The position numbers were made by a program, and so were the translations under genes. The notes beneath the pieces are model-generated. The model ran no database searches, was not told the origin of the DNA, and worked only from the letters and a program-made list of their open reading frames with translations. This document shows, piece by piece, positions 19,401 to 28,243 of a stretch of DNA of 64,000 nt (positions are counted from its first letter, which is position 1; each line of letters opens with the position of its first letter). Source of the DNA: Rikenellaceae bacterium (GTDB lineage: Bacteria > Bacteroidota > Bacteroidia > Bacteroidales > Rikenellaceae); the NCBI GenBank assembly GCA_020860245.1, contig JAJBUQ010000039.1:14299-78298 (forward strand), written 5' to 3'.

Positions 19401-20970
19401 TATATCTCCACCCCCGCATCACGATATTTACTCTATCGAAGACCTCGCGCAGTTGATCTTCGACCTAAAGAACGTGAATCCGAGGGCGAGGATCAGTGTG
19501 AAACTCGTTACCGAGAGCGGAGTGGGAACAATTGCGGCTGGTGTAGCTAAAGCCAAAGCCGATATGATACTTATCAGCGGAAGCGAAGGCGGTACCGGAG
19601 CAAGCCCGGCAAGCTCTATCAAACACGCCGGAATGCCTCCGGAGATAGGGTTGTCGGAGATACAGCAGACGTTGGTTATCAATAACCTTCGCGGTAAAGT
19701 GACGTTGCAGGTGGACGGACAGCTTAAAACGGGACGCGACATTGTAGTAGGCGCGTTGCTCGGAGCGGAAGAGTTCGGATTCGCTACGAGTGCATTGATA
19801 GTTCTCGGTTGTGTTATGATGCGCAAATGCCACCTTAACACTTGTCCTGTCGGTGTGGCTACTCAGGATGAAAAACTAAGAAAAAGATTTATCGGACGCT
19901 ACGAGTATCTCGTCAATTTCTTCAACTTCCTTGCGGAGGAGGTGCGCGAATACCTTGCAGAGATGGGGTATGAGAAATTGGACGACATTGTGGGACGTGC
20001 AGACCTCCTCGGATCCAAAGCCGAACCGGAAGGAACTAAGGTTGCCAAGGTCGATTTATCCAAAGTATTATACGTTCCGGCTGAGGCGGAATCCAACGCT
20101 ATTCGCAAGGTTACGGATCAGGATCATAAATTAGGGGAGATTCGGGATCAATCGTTGATAGAAGTCTCTGCCCCTGCCATAGAGTCTAAAATGGCGATTC
20201 ATTTGAATATGCCGATCCATAATACGGACCGTTCGGTTGGTGCGATGCTCTCCGGAGAAATCACTAAAATATACGGAAGCGAAGGATTGCCTGAGGATAC
20301 CATTCATGTCACGTTCAAAGGTTCCGCCGGACAGAGCTTCGGAGCATTCCTTTGCAACGGTATGACCTTCAGGCTCGAAGGAGATGCCAACGATTATCTC
20401 GGTAAGGGATTGTCAGGCGGTAAGATAATGGTAGTACCACCTAAGGGTTCCACATTTGCCGCAGAGGACAATATAATCGCGGGCAATACATTGCTCTACG
20501 GTGCGACTACCGGAGAGGTGTACATTAACGGTAGAGTGGGAGAGAGATTCTGCGTGAGGAACAGCGGTGCGACAGCGGTAGTAGAAGGTGTAGGCGATCA
20601 CGGTTGTGAGTATATGACAGGCGGACGCACCGTCATTCTCGGACCTACGGGAAGAAACTTCGCTGCAGGTATGAGCGGAGGTATAGCTTACGTGTGGAAT
20701 CCAAATGACAATTTCGACTTCTTCTGCAACATGGAAATGGTAGAACTCACTCTTCTCGAAGATACTGCGGACAGGAAGGAACTACTTGGCTACATTGAAA
20801 ACCACTATCGTTACACCGGAAGCACTATTGCGGCCAAGATGTTGAAGAACTGGGACGTATATGCGGAACAATTCATCAAGGTTATGCCGATAGAGTATAA
20901 GAAGGTTCTGCATGACGAGCGCATGGAGGCTCTTAACCGCAAGATAGCGGAAGTCGAAAGGGATTATTGA
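16450..20970 (+). CDS. gltB: Glutamate synthase large (alpha) subunit
   Basis: GltB uses glutamine and 2-oxoglutarate to make two glutamates. The 1506-residue protein has the full domain set. The Ntn amidotransferase domain has its catalytic Cys at residue 22 (HDGCGVGLV), implying removal of a short propeptide. Then come the central domain, the FMN/synthase domain with ISGSEGGTGASPASS (near residue 1042) and the 3Fe-4S cysteines in CVMMRKCHLNTCPVG (near 1120), and the C-terminal GXGXG-type helix. It overlaps no other gene; gltD follows 53 bases later. Confidence 0.97.
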   Translation: MEKTVLPQVQGLYSPEYEHDGCGVGLVVNINGDKYHDIVENGLQVLEHMAHRGAEGADSKTGDGAGIMVQIPHEFILLQGIPVPEKGKYGVGMLFLPKDMDDETLCLDIVNTEIAKEGLSLLHVRNVPVKSDILGKDARSVEPDVKQIFITGCEDREQFESKLYILGKKIEKAINSSSVKDKKAFYIVSLSTRTLIYKGMLTSLQLRHYYPDLMNPYFTSGLALVHSRFSTNTFPTWDLAQPFRMVGHNGEINTIRGNRSWMQTRETLLHPSNLGGSVESISPVVQDGMSDSASFDNVLEFFVKSGLSLPHALAMMVPESYNDKNPISEELRSFYEYHSIWMEPWDGPATIMFSDGRYAGGLLDRNGLRPARYLITKNYMMVVASETGVLDFDASEIKEKGRLRPGKILMIDTETGEVKYDAELKEQLANAHPYKEWLEKNRVILSNIKSGRQVKHEVENYDRLLRAFGYNKEDIDKIIKPMGANGIEPIASMGNDTPLAVLSDKPQRFFNYFRQQFAQVTNPPIDPIREELVMSLSSHIGAITSNILDPSPELCKVVKLPSPIITNTELDILKNLRYKGFKTATIPMLFDAEKGTKGLESALAELCAKAEEAVDKEENYVILSDRGVNDKLAQIPSLMALSAVHHHLIARKKRSQIAIIVESGEVSEVMHVALLIGFGASAVNPYMAFAVLNELVKKDELQLDYETAEKHYIKAINKGILKVMSKMGISTIRSYRGAKLFEPIGLSKELLDKYMGGGISKINGLDLDDIAKDTLKSHSKGFGEFSVDTNLENFGNYAYRKDGEKHAWNPETISKLQLATRLGSYKKFKEYSSIVDNKPQPMFLRDLMEFRSDRKPIDISKVEPASEITKRFVTGAMSFGSISAEAHTAMAIAMNIIGGKSNTGEGGEDPERFIPKPDGTSERSAIKQVASGRFGVTTEYLVNADEIQIKIAQGAKPGEGGQLPGFKVDKMIAKIRHSIPGISLISPPPHHDIYSIEDLAQLIFDLKNVNPRARISVKLVTESGVGTIAAGVAKAKADMILISGSEGGTGASPASSIKHAGMPPEIGLSEIQQTLVINNLRGKVTLQVDGQLKTGRDIVVGALLGAEEFGFATSALIVLGCVMMRKCHLNTCPVGVATQDEKLRKRFIGRYEYLVNFFNFLAEEVREYLAEMGYEKLDDIVGRADLLGSKAEPEGTKVAKVDLSKVLYVPAEAESNAIRKVTDQDHKLGEIRDQSLIEVSAPAIESKMAIHLNMPIHNTDRSVGAMLSGEITKIYGSEGLPEDTIHVTFKGSAGQSFGAFLCNGMTFRLEGDANDYLGKGLSGGKIMVVPPKGSTFAAEDNIIAGNTLLYGATTGEVYINGRVGERFCVRNSGATAVVEGVGDHGCEYMTGGRTVILGPTGRNFAAGMSGGIAYVWNPNDNFDFFCNMEMVELTLLEDTADRKELLGYIENHYRYTGSTIAAKMLKNWDVYAEQFIKVMPIEYKKVLHDERMEALNRKIAEVERDY

Positions 20971-21023
20971 TTACTGTAAAATTAATTGACAATCTTGACG
21001 TTTTACTTAAATACACCGCAAAA

Positions 21024-22442
21024 ATGGGAAATCCGAAAGCATTTTTAACAATAGATAGAAAAGAGGCAGGATATCGTCCTGTCAATGAAAGAATATACGA
21101 TTACGGGGAGGTCGAGCAGACCTTGAATATAGAAGACCGTAAATTACAGGCATCCCGATGTATGGACTGCGGGGTTCCGTTCTGCCACTGGGCTTGTCCG
21201 CTCGGTAATAAACAACCGGAATGGCAGGATCTCGTTTTCAAAGGGAATTGGAAGGAAGCGTATAAGGTCCTTAACGAGACTTGCGACTTCCCGGAATTTA
21301 CCGGACGCATTTGTCCCGCGCTCTGCGAAAAATCCTGCGTCCTAAAAATGTCCGGACAAGCGGTTACCTGCCGGGAGAACGAAGTTGCGATCGTCGAGAG
21401 AGCATTCGCGGAAGGGTATATAACTGCAAATCCGCCTGCCGTAAGAACAGGGAAAAAAGTTGCGGTGATAGGTTCCGGTCCTGCCGGACTCGCAGCTGCG
21501 AATCAACTAAATAAGAAGGGGCATACTGTTACGGTGTTCGAGAAGGACGAATATATCGGAGGGCTGTTGAGGCTCGGTATTCCTGATTTTAAATTGAATA
21601 AAAAAATTATAGACCGCAGGCTGAAGTTGTTGGAAGAGGAGGGTATCGAATTCAAAACCTCCGTGAACGTAGGTAAAGAGGTCAAAATGAAGGAACTCTT
21701 AAAAGAATACGATGCGGTCTGCATTACTATCGGAGCAGGAGTCCCAAGAGATGCCAACGTAGAAGGACGCGGTCTTAAAGGAATTTATTTCGCGCTTGAT
21801 CTGCTTAAACAACAGAATCGTATCAATGCAGGACAGAAGATTCCTGCAGACGAACTTATATCCGCTAAAGGCAAACATGTCCTCGTGATCGGAGGAGGCG
21901 ATACCGGATCGGATTGTGTGGGGACTTCTGTCAGACAGGGTGCCGAGAAGATTACGCAGATCGAGATTATGCCTAAGCCACCCGTGGAATATAACCCCGA
22001 TACTCCATGGCCTCTGTATCCTAATGTACTCAAAACTTCATCATCGCATGAAGAAGGCTGTGACAGGTTTTGGAATTTGAATACAACTAAATTTATCGGG
22101 GAGGACGGTCGTGTTACCGGAGTGGAAGTTGAAGAGGTAGAGTGGGAAAAAAGCGAAGACGGAAGGATGAACCTTAAGAATACGGGCAATAAGCGAGTAA
22201 TTAAAGCGGACCTTGTTCTTCTGGCGATGGGATTTGTTTATCCTGAACAGGAAGGAATCGTTGAAGAACTGAAACTCACGGTAGACGGACGCAAAAATAT
22301 CGCTACGGACGATTGCCAGAAGTGTTCTCTGGATAAGGTGTTCGCCGCAGGCGATGCTGCATCCGGTGCTTCTCTCGTAGTCAGGGCGATGGCATCAGGC
22401 AGGAATGCCGCAAAAAGTATAGATAGATATCTAAATAAATAG
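21024..22442 (+). CDS. gltD: Glutamate synthase small (beta) subunit
   Basis: GltD passes electrons from NAD(P)H through FAD and iron-sulfur clusters to GltB. The 472-residue protein has the N-terminal cluster-binding region (CMDCGVPFCHWACPLGN and CPALCEKSCV), a first Rossmann motif VAVIGSGPAGLAAA and a second VLVIGGGDTGSDCVG. The chosen start is the ATG at 21024 (GNPKAFLTIDR); an in-frame TTG overlapping the gltB stop is less likely. It forms an operon with gltB. Confidence 0.96.
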   Translation: MGNPKAFLTIDRKEAGYRPVNERIYDYGEVEQTLNIEDRKLQASRCMDCGVPFCHWACPLGNKQPEWQDLVFKGNWKEAYKVLNETCDFPEFTGRICPALCEKSCVLKMSGQAVTCRENEVAIVERAFAEGYITANPPAVRTGKKVAVIGSGPAGLAAANQLNKKGHTVTVFEKDEYIGGLLRLGIPDFKLNKKIIDRRLKLLEEEGIEFKTSVNVGKEVKMKELLKEYDAVCITIGAGVPRDANVEGRGLKGIYFALDLLKQQNRINAGQKIPADELISAKGKHVLVIGGGDTGSDCVGTSVRQGAEKITQIEIMPKPPVEYNPDTPWPLYPNVLKTSSSHEEGCDRFWNLNTTKFIGEDGRVTGVEVEEVEWEKSEDGRMNLKNTGNKRVIKADLVLLAMGFVYPEQEGIVEELKLTVDGRKNIATDDCQKCSLDKVFAAGDAASGASLVVRAMASGRNAAKSIDRYLNK

Positions 22443-22471
22443 TTTCTTACAAATGCCTTTGGAAACTGTCG

Positions 22472-22507
22472 GAAACCGCTTCTTAAAATTTAAGGGCGGT
22501 TTCTTTT
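22472..22507 (+). terminator. Terminator or attenuator after gltD
   Basis: GAAACCGC (22472-22479) pairs with GCGGTTTC (22496-22503), followed by TTTT. It lies between gltD and the PurF-like gene, so it may reduce read-through. Confidence 0.7.
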
Positions 22508-22535
22508 CCCTTAAGGCGGTAATAACCCGGACACA

Positions 22536-24434
22536 ATGAGCGAACAGATAAAACATGAATGTGGAATAGCCTTTCTCAGGCTTCGAAAACCGCTTAAATA
22601 TTATATCGACAAATACGGGAGTGCATTCTACGGACTTAATAAGATGCACATTCTCATGGAGAAACAGCATAATCGCGGACAGGACGGAGCGGGAATAGCC
22701 TCAGTCAAACTCGATCCTTTACCGGGAAGTAAGTATATCGACCGTGTCAGGTCCAACTCGGGAACTTCTATAAAAAATATTTTCGACGAGATACATACAG
22801 GGATCGAGAGAACGGTTCCGGATGAATATCTTCTTACCGATGCAGAGTGGTTGAAATCCAATGTGCCGTTTTGCAGCGAAGTTTATCTGGGCCATCTGCG
22901 TTACGGTACGTTCGGACGGAACGACATCGCAAACGTGCATCCTGTTATGCGTAAGAGTAACTGGATGACAAAAAATCTCGTTATGGCCGGGAATTTCAAC
23001 CTGACGAATATCGACGAACTGTTCAACCGTATGGTAAGCTTCGGACAGTATCCTTCGGCTACTACCGATACGGTCACGATCTTAGAACGCATAGGGCACT
23101 TCCTCGACTGTGAAAACGAGGGCAAATACAGGTATTTTCGTGATAAAGGATTCTCAAAGCAGGAAATTACGACCCTTATCCGCGATAACCTCGATCTCAG
23201 GGAAGTTTTGTCCCGCGCGTCTAAACGTTGGGACGGAGGATATGTTATGGCAGGACTCACAGGACATGGCGATGCGTTCGTTATGCGCGACCCAAACGGA
23301 ATACGTCCGGCCTTTTATTATGCGGACGAAGAGATTATCGTAGCTGCGTCGGAGCGTGCCGTTATACAGACTACATTTAACGTACCTTATGAAACGGTTC
23401 TCGAACTTCCTCCCGCAAATTCATTGATCGTGAAGTACGACGGAGAATTCTCAGTGGCGCCGTTCAGCGAGGAGAAGGAATATAAACCGTGCTCGTTCGA
23501 GCGTATTTATTTTTCGAGAGGAAGCGACAGGGATATATACAGGGAGCGTAAACAATTGGGTAAAAATCTTATTCCGCAGCTTATGGAGAGCGTCGATGGC
23601 GACATCGAAAATACCGTATTTTCGTATATTCCCAATACTGCCGAGAGCGCGTTCTTCGGTATAATAGAAGGACTCGAAGAATATTGCGACACCATAAAGG
23701 CAGAAAAATTATCAAAACTGGACGGCAGCGCCGACCCCACTCGTATCAAAGAGATATTGAAAATTAAACCGAGAGTAGAGAAGGTTGCGATAAAGGATGT
23801 TAAAATGCGTACGTTTATTACGCAGGATAATCAGCGGGACGATCTCGTAGCTCACGTTTACGATATAACTTATGGAACAGTCCGACAGGGAGTGGATAAT
23901 CTTATTGTAATAGACGATTCAATCGTGCGTGGAACTACCCTCAAACAGAGTATTATACGTATACTGGACAGGCTCGGCCCAAAGAAGATAGTCATTTGCT
24001 CCTCCGCTCCGCAGATCCGTTATCCGGATTGTTACGGCATAGATATGTCGAGATTGGGAGAGTTCGTTGCATTCAAAGCCGCTATAGAATTGCTTAAAGA
24101 TTCCGGGAAGGAACACATAATCGAAGAGGTATACCGTAAGGCCAAAGAGAATATGCTTCTTCCGAGAAACCAAGCGGTTAATTGCGTGAAGGAGATATAT
24201 GAAAATTTTACCGATAGGGAAATATCTGCTAAGATATCGGAGATCGTTACAGCACAGAATGTGAACGCAGAGGTAGAAATTGTTTATCAAACAGTCGAAG
24301 GGCTTCACGATGCTATACCTGTTCATAACGGTGACTGGTACTTCACAGGAGATTATCCGACCCCCGGAGGCAATGTCGTTGCCAACAAAGCGTTCATAAA
24401 TTTCTACGAGAAAAATAATTCCAGATCCTACTGA
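22536..24434 (+). CDS. Long amidophosphoribosyltransferase (PurF-like)
   Basis: PurF transfers the amide nitrogen of glutamine to PRPP, the first step of purine synthesis. The N-terminal Ntn amidotransferase domain starts at Cys9 (KHECGIAFL), implying removal of an eight-residue propeptide, and has NRGQDGAGIAS. The phosphoribosyl domain has the PRPP loop VIDDSIVRGTT near residue 457 and PQIRYPDCYGIDMS. At 632 residues it is well over the usual ~470-500; extra sequence lies between the domains (residues ~300-440) and at the C-terminus. It is next to gltBD, tying glutamine supply to its use. A purF symbol is not given because another, standard-length copy could exist elsewhere. Confidence 0.88.
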   Translation: MSEQIKHECGIAFLRLRKPLKYYIDKYGSAFYGLNKMHILMEKQHNRGQDGAGIASVKLDPLPGSKYIDRVRSNSGTSIKNIFDEIHTGIERTVPDEYLLTDAEWLKSNVPFCSEVYLGHLRYGTFGRNDIANVHPVMRKSNWMTKNLVMAGNFNLTNIDELFNRMVSFGQYPSATTDTVTILERIGHFLDCENEGKYRYFRDKGFSKQEITTLIRDNLDLREVLSRASKRWDGGYVMAGLTGHGDAFVMRDPNGIRPAFYYADEEIIVAASERAVIQTTFNVPYETVLELPPANSLIVKYDGEFSVAPFSEEKEYKPCSFERIYFSRGSDRDIYRERKQLGKNLIPQLMESVDGDIENTVFSYIPNTAESAFFGIIEGLEEYCDTIKAEKLSKLDGSADPTRIKEILKIKPRVEKVAIKDVKMRTFITQDNQRDDLVAHVYDITYGTVRQGVDNLIVIDDSIVRGTTLKQSIIRILDRLGPKKIVICSSAPQIRYPDCYGIDMSRLGEFVAFKAAIELLKDSGKEHIIEEVYRKAKENMLLPRNQAVNCVKEIYENFTDREISAKISEIVTAQNVNAEVEIVYQTVEGLHDAIPVHNGDWYFTGDYPTPGGNVVANKAFINFYEKNNSRSY

Positions 24435-24457
24435 CCATACGTTAAAACATCATTAAT

Positions 24458-24480
24458 AAATCCCGCCAAGTGCGGGATTT
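24458..24480 (+). terminator. Terminator of the nitrogen cluster
   Basis: AAATCCCGC (24458-24466) and GCGGGATTT (24472-24480) form a 9-bp stem with a 5-nt loop. Confidence 0.7.
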
Positions 24481-24520
24481 GTGGTTTATTGAGCTATATT
24501 TATAACTAAAATTCTAAATT

Positions 24521-26029
24521 ATGAAAATAAATATAACAAAAATAAGAACACGGATTAAAGACGTGTTCTTCCGATCCCCAGTGGAGATATTGGTTGCGTT
24601 GTTTTACTTCCTGCTGTGGATATTGGAGCCCGATGCCGTCTCCGCCTCTGCGAATGCAATGATCCTGTATCCGGTAGTCTTGGCTCTGATCTATTCGGTA
24701 AATAAGTTGACCTACGGTACGAAGTTCCGGTTCATGTATTACTTATCTGTTTTATCTGTTATTCCTCCATTCTTCCTGTGGTGGCCGGAGGAGAGGGTGT
24801 TAGTGCTTTATATATCCGCCGTACTTCTGTTGTTTATCTCACACAGAACCGACAATAACCGGTCATTTGTCGAGAGAAACTTCCTGATGATAGGTAATCT
24901 TATGGTATCCGGTGCACTCGTGGCATTATTCGCCGTGATCTTCCACTCTATAATAAATTTTACTGCGTATATATTCAATCTGGAATATAGAAGTTGGGAA
25001 ATCGTGGAATTTTTAAGTAAAATTTCGTCTGTGCTGCTATGGCCTGTAATGTTTCTCATTTTCGACAGGGACGACAGGCGTGTGAAAGCAGGAAGGTCGA
25101 TAAAAGTACTTATCGATTATATTTTATCCCCTGCCGTCTTGATTTATGCCGTCTTATTATATGTATATTTTGCGAAGATACTCTTCGCATGGGAACTTCC
25201 CCAAGGGACTGTATCGAGCGTCTCGCTGATATTCTTATTTGCAGGTATCGTTATTTATTCCCTTCAATATCTGTTGGAAAAAAAATATTACCGGTGGTTG
25301 TACGATTATCTTCCGTTGTGGGTTCTTCCCGCAGTGATTATGGCATGGATTGCCGTAATATACCGCATAAACGAATATGGATTTACTACTGCGAGGGTAT
25401 ATCTTCTGTATACTACGTCGATCGCAACTGTGTTTTATATCGCATTCATCGTCAAAAGGAATACCTACAGGTTGAGGTGGCTATGCCTCTTTGCACTCGC
25501 GGTGCTGTTATCTACTTTTATTCCGGGGATCACTCCACACAATATCGAACAGCGGTCACAGAAGTATATAGAAAACGATATTTTTGATGATTTCGATTAT
25601 ACGCCCGTGTACTTTGAGGAAGATAATAATTCGGTTTATTTATCATCTTATAATTCCAATATGGAAATTGATATCAGGGGTTACTCCCGTTTTTATGAGG
25701 TCGATAAGTACTATGACAGACGTGACGACAACAGTCTGAGATGTGAGAACAGAGACGACGTTCTTTTGATAATAAAAGGTGAATCCGATACGTTATATTC
25801 GATAGGGTACGAAGAGCTTACCAGTCGTATTTTTGGAAATGCAGGGATAAGTAGATACGTAAGTGAGACACCGGAATCGCTGATACGAGACAACAAGGAG
25901 AAATTTCTCGAATACACTGACGATCCGGTAAAATTAATATTCTTGGATGTTGGCTACCTCGGTAAATGCGGGGATAACGAAAAGTATCTTATAGATCATC
26001 CGATAGTAAAATATTTCCTGACAAAATAG
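24521..26029 (+). CDS. DUF4153-type membrane protein
   Basis: This is an inner-membrane protein of 502 residues and unknown function. The first ~340 residues hold about ten hydrophobic helices (for example VEILVALFYFLLWIL near residue 20). The C-terminal ~150 residues are soluble and rich in Asp and Tyr. The arrangement matches the DUF4153 family of Bacteroidetes (long helical N-half plus extracytoplasmic tail). It is a single gene between the nitrogen cluster and the KamA-like frame. Confidence 0.75.
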   Translation: MKINITKIRTRIKDVFFRSPVEILVALFYFLLWILEPDAVSASANAMILYPVVLALIYSVNKLTYGTKFRFMYYLSVLSVIPPFFLWWPEERVLVLYISAVLLLFISHRTDNNRSFVERNFLMIGNLMVSGALVALFAVIFHSIINFTAYIFNLEYRSWEIVEFLSKISSVLLWPVMFLIFDRDDRRVKAGRSIKVLIDYILSPAVLIYAVLLYVYFAKILFAWELPQGTVSSVSLIFLFAGIVIYSLQYLLEKKYYRWLYDYLPLWVLPAVIMAWIAVIYRINEYGFTTARVYLLYTTSIATVFYIAFIVKRNTYRLRWLCLFALAVLLSTFIPGITPHNIEQRSQKYIENDIFDDFDYTPVYFEEDNNSVYLSSYNSNMEIDIRGYSRFYEVDKYYDRRDDNSLRCENRDDVLLIIKGESDTLYSIGYEELTSRIFGNAGISRYVSETPESLIRDNKEKFLEYTDDPVKLIFLDVGYLGKCGDNEKYLIDHPIVKYFLTK

Positions 26030-26128
26030 GTCTGAACTTTGCCTGTAAAAGACGCGATCATGGTATTTTAAATAAGATATTATACCAGAATCCTCTTAAT
26101 TTGATATTTTCCACACGATAAACTTTAA

Positions 26129-28231
26129 TTGATGAATAAAAATTTCATAAAGCTGTCGCCGGATAAGATTAAAAATAAGTTCCGGGAGGAGTTGCCGTGG
26201 CTGTCCGGAATTGCTGCGGAAACGTCATCTCCGGAAGCATTCGTCGTATATTTGAAGAAATTTATCGAAAAAAAGCATACCTGTTCGTCCGCTCCTTCCG
26301 TTAAGGATGCCTGTCGTCAGATCCTTACGCTTGTCGATTACGAGGGTGAGACAGTGCATGAACTCTCTTACGGTAAAAATATTCGAATAGATACGCTCGC
26401 GTCGTTGTGGAGCTTCCTCAATGGAAATATATTAGGAGAAAATCCGGATATTTTCATAGATATGTATTTTCTTTTTATGCAGGCGGAGGGTAAATATTTT
26501 TCCGAGCCATATACGTCCCTGAGATCACACATGCGCAAATGAAAGAGCGGTCTCGATAAGGGCATTGCCGGTATACGTGAACGTAATAAAGAAAGGATAA
26601 TAGCTCTCCTCGTGCATAAAATAGAACACCGCCGCAGTCTCCAGAATCCGTATAAATTTGAACCTGATATGTCGTACGACGAGAAGGTGCGGCAAGTGCG
26701 TCGGTGGTGGTCCGATTATAAGTTTCAATTATCCACGGCAATAAAAAGTCCCACGGAGCTCAATCTGTTCCTCGACTACAGCCTGCCTAAGGAGACTATG
26801 CTGCTTCTTATGGAGGCACGACGGAAGGGAATGCCGTTCTTCGTGACCCTCTATTACCTCTCGCTGCTCGATATCGAGGGCAATGGCTTCGACGACAGCA
26901 CCATACGCAGTTATGTGATATATTCCGAGAATCTTATAAGAACTTACGGTAATATACGCGCATGGGAGAGGGAAGATACTGTTGTTCCCGGAGAGCCTAA
27001 CGCGGCCGGATGGCTTCTTCCCAACCATAATAATATCCACAGGCGTTATCCCGAAGTGGCGATCATGATCCCCGATTCGATAGGATGTGCTTGCGGAGGA
27101 TTGTGTGCGTCGTGCCAGAGAATGTACGACTTCCAAAGCAAGCGTCTGAATTTCGATTTTCAGTCCCTTCTTCCTAAGGAATCCTGGGATAAAAAGCTTG
27201 CCAAACTGATGAATTATTTTGAGACTGACACCCAGCTGCGCGATATTTTGATAACTGGAGGTGACGCGCTTATGAGTCAGAATAAGACTCTTAGAAAAAT
27301 TCTCGACGCGGTTTACCGTATGGCAAACAGGAAGCGTAAAGCCAATCAGAAGAGGAAGAATGGAGAGAAGTATGCGGAGTTAAAGCGTGTGAGACTTGGG
27401 TCCAGGCTCCCCGCCTACCTTCCGATGCGCATAAATGACGAACTGATAGAGATACTGACCTATTTCAAAGAGAAGGCATCTTCCGTCGGAGTGGAACAGT
27501 TTATAATACAGACACACTTCCAGTCCCCTCTGGAGATGACTGTCGAGGCGCGCGAAGCGGTCGATAAGCTGCTCTCCGCAGGATGGATAATAACGAACCA
27601 ACTGGTTTTCACGGTCAGCGCTTCCAGACGCGGCCATACGGCAAAATTAAGGAATGTCCTTAACAGCGCAGGGATTGTGTGTTACTATACCTTCTCTGTT
27701 AAAGGATTCGATGAGAATTACTCGCTGTTCACTCCGAACAGCCGCTCGCTCCAAGAGAGTGCCGAAGAGAAGAGCGCCGGAAGGCAGGAAGAGGAAAAAA
27801 CTGAAGATTTGGTAAATTTACTGCGCCACAAGAACTTCAGCGCGAAGAAAATACAGCAATTCCTTTATAAAAATAAGGTTCCCTTTGTTGCTACCGACCG
27901 TAACGTACTGAATCTTCCAGGTATAGGTAAAAGTATGACCTTCACTATGGTAGGCCTGTCGCGCGAGGGGAAGAGGATACTAAAATTCGGTCACGACCAC
28001 AGCCGCAGCCACAGTCCGATAATAGAAAAAATTCCCGAAGTATACATAATAGAGAATAAATCCGTGGCAGAATATCTGCGTCAGTTGGGGGATATGGGAG
28101 AGGATGTGAATGAATACGATTCTATATGGGGCTATCGCGAAGGCACGACAGAGCCGAAGTTCAAATTATATGAATATCCCGGATACGATTTTACCGTAAC
28201 GTCAGGAATAACTAATTTGAAAATAGATTGA
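26129..28231 (+). pseudogene. KamA-family radical-SAM protein interrupted by an in-frame TGA
   Basis: One reading frame of 701 codons runs from ATG 26129 to TGA 28229, broken only by TGA at 26540-26542. The N-terminal part (137 residues) and the C-terminal part (open from 26543; usable GTG at 26612) are in the same phase with no other stop between. The C-part is a lysine 2,3-aminomutase-like radical-SAM protein: CGGLCASC (CxxxCxxC cluster ligands), ILITGGDALM, and QFIIQTHFQSPLEMT. Large KamA-like proteins of this size occur in Bacteroidetes, so the intact form is likely one protein. The TGA may be a real nonsense mutation (for example CGA or TGG to TGA) or a sequence error; the C-part may still be made from a restart. 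Confidence 0.75.
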
Positions 28232-28243
28232 GGCGGAATCGAA

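Noticed and set aside
26540..26542. TGA read as selenocysteine in the KamA frame
   Set aside because: No SECIS-like hairpin or selenocysteine genes are visible, and the context shows no catalytic need for the residue.
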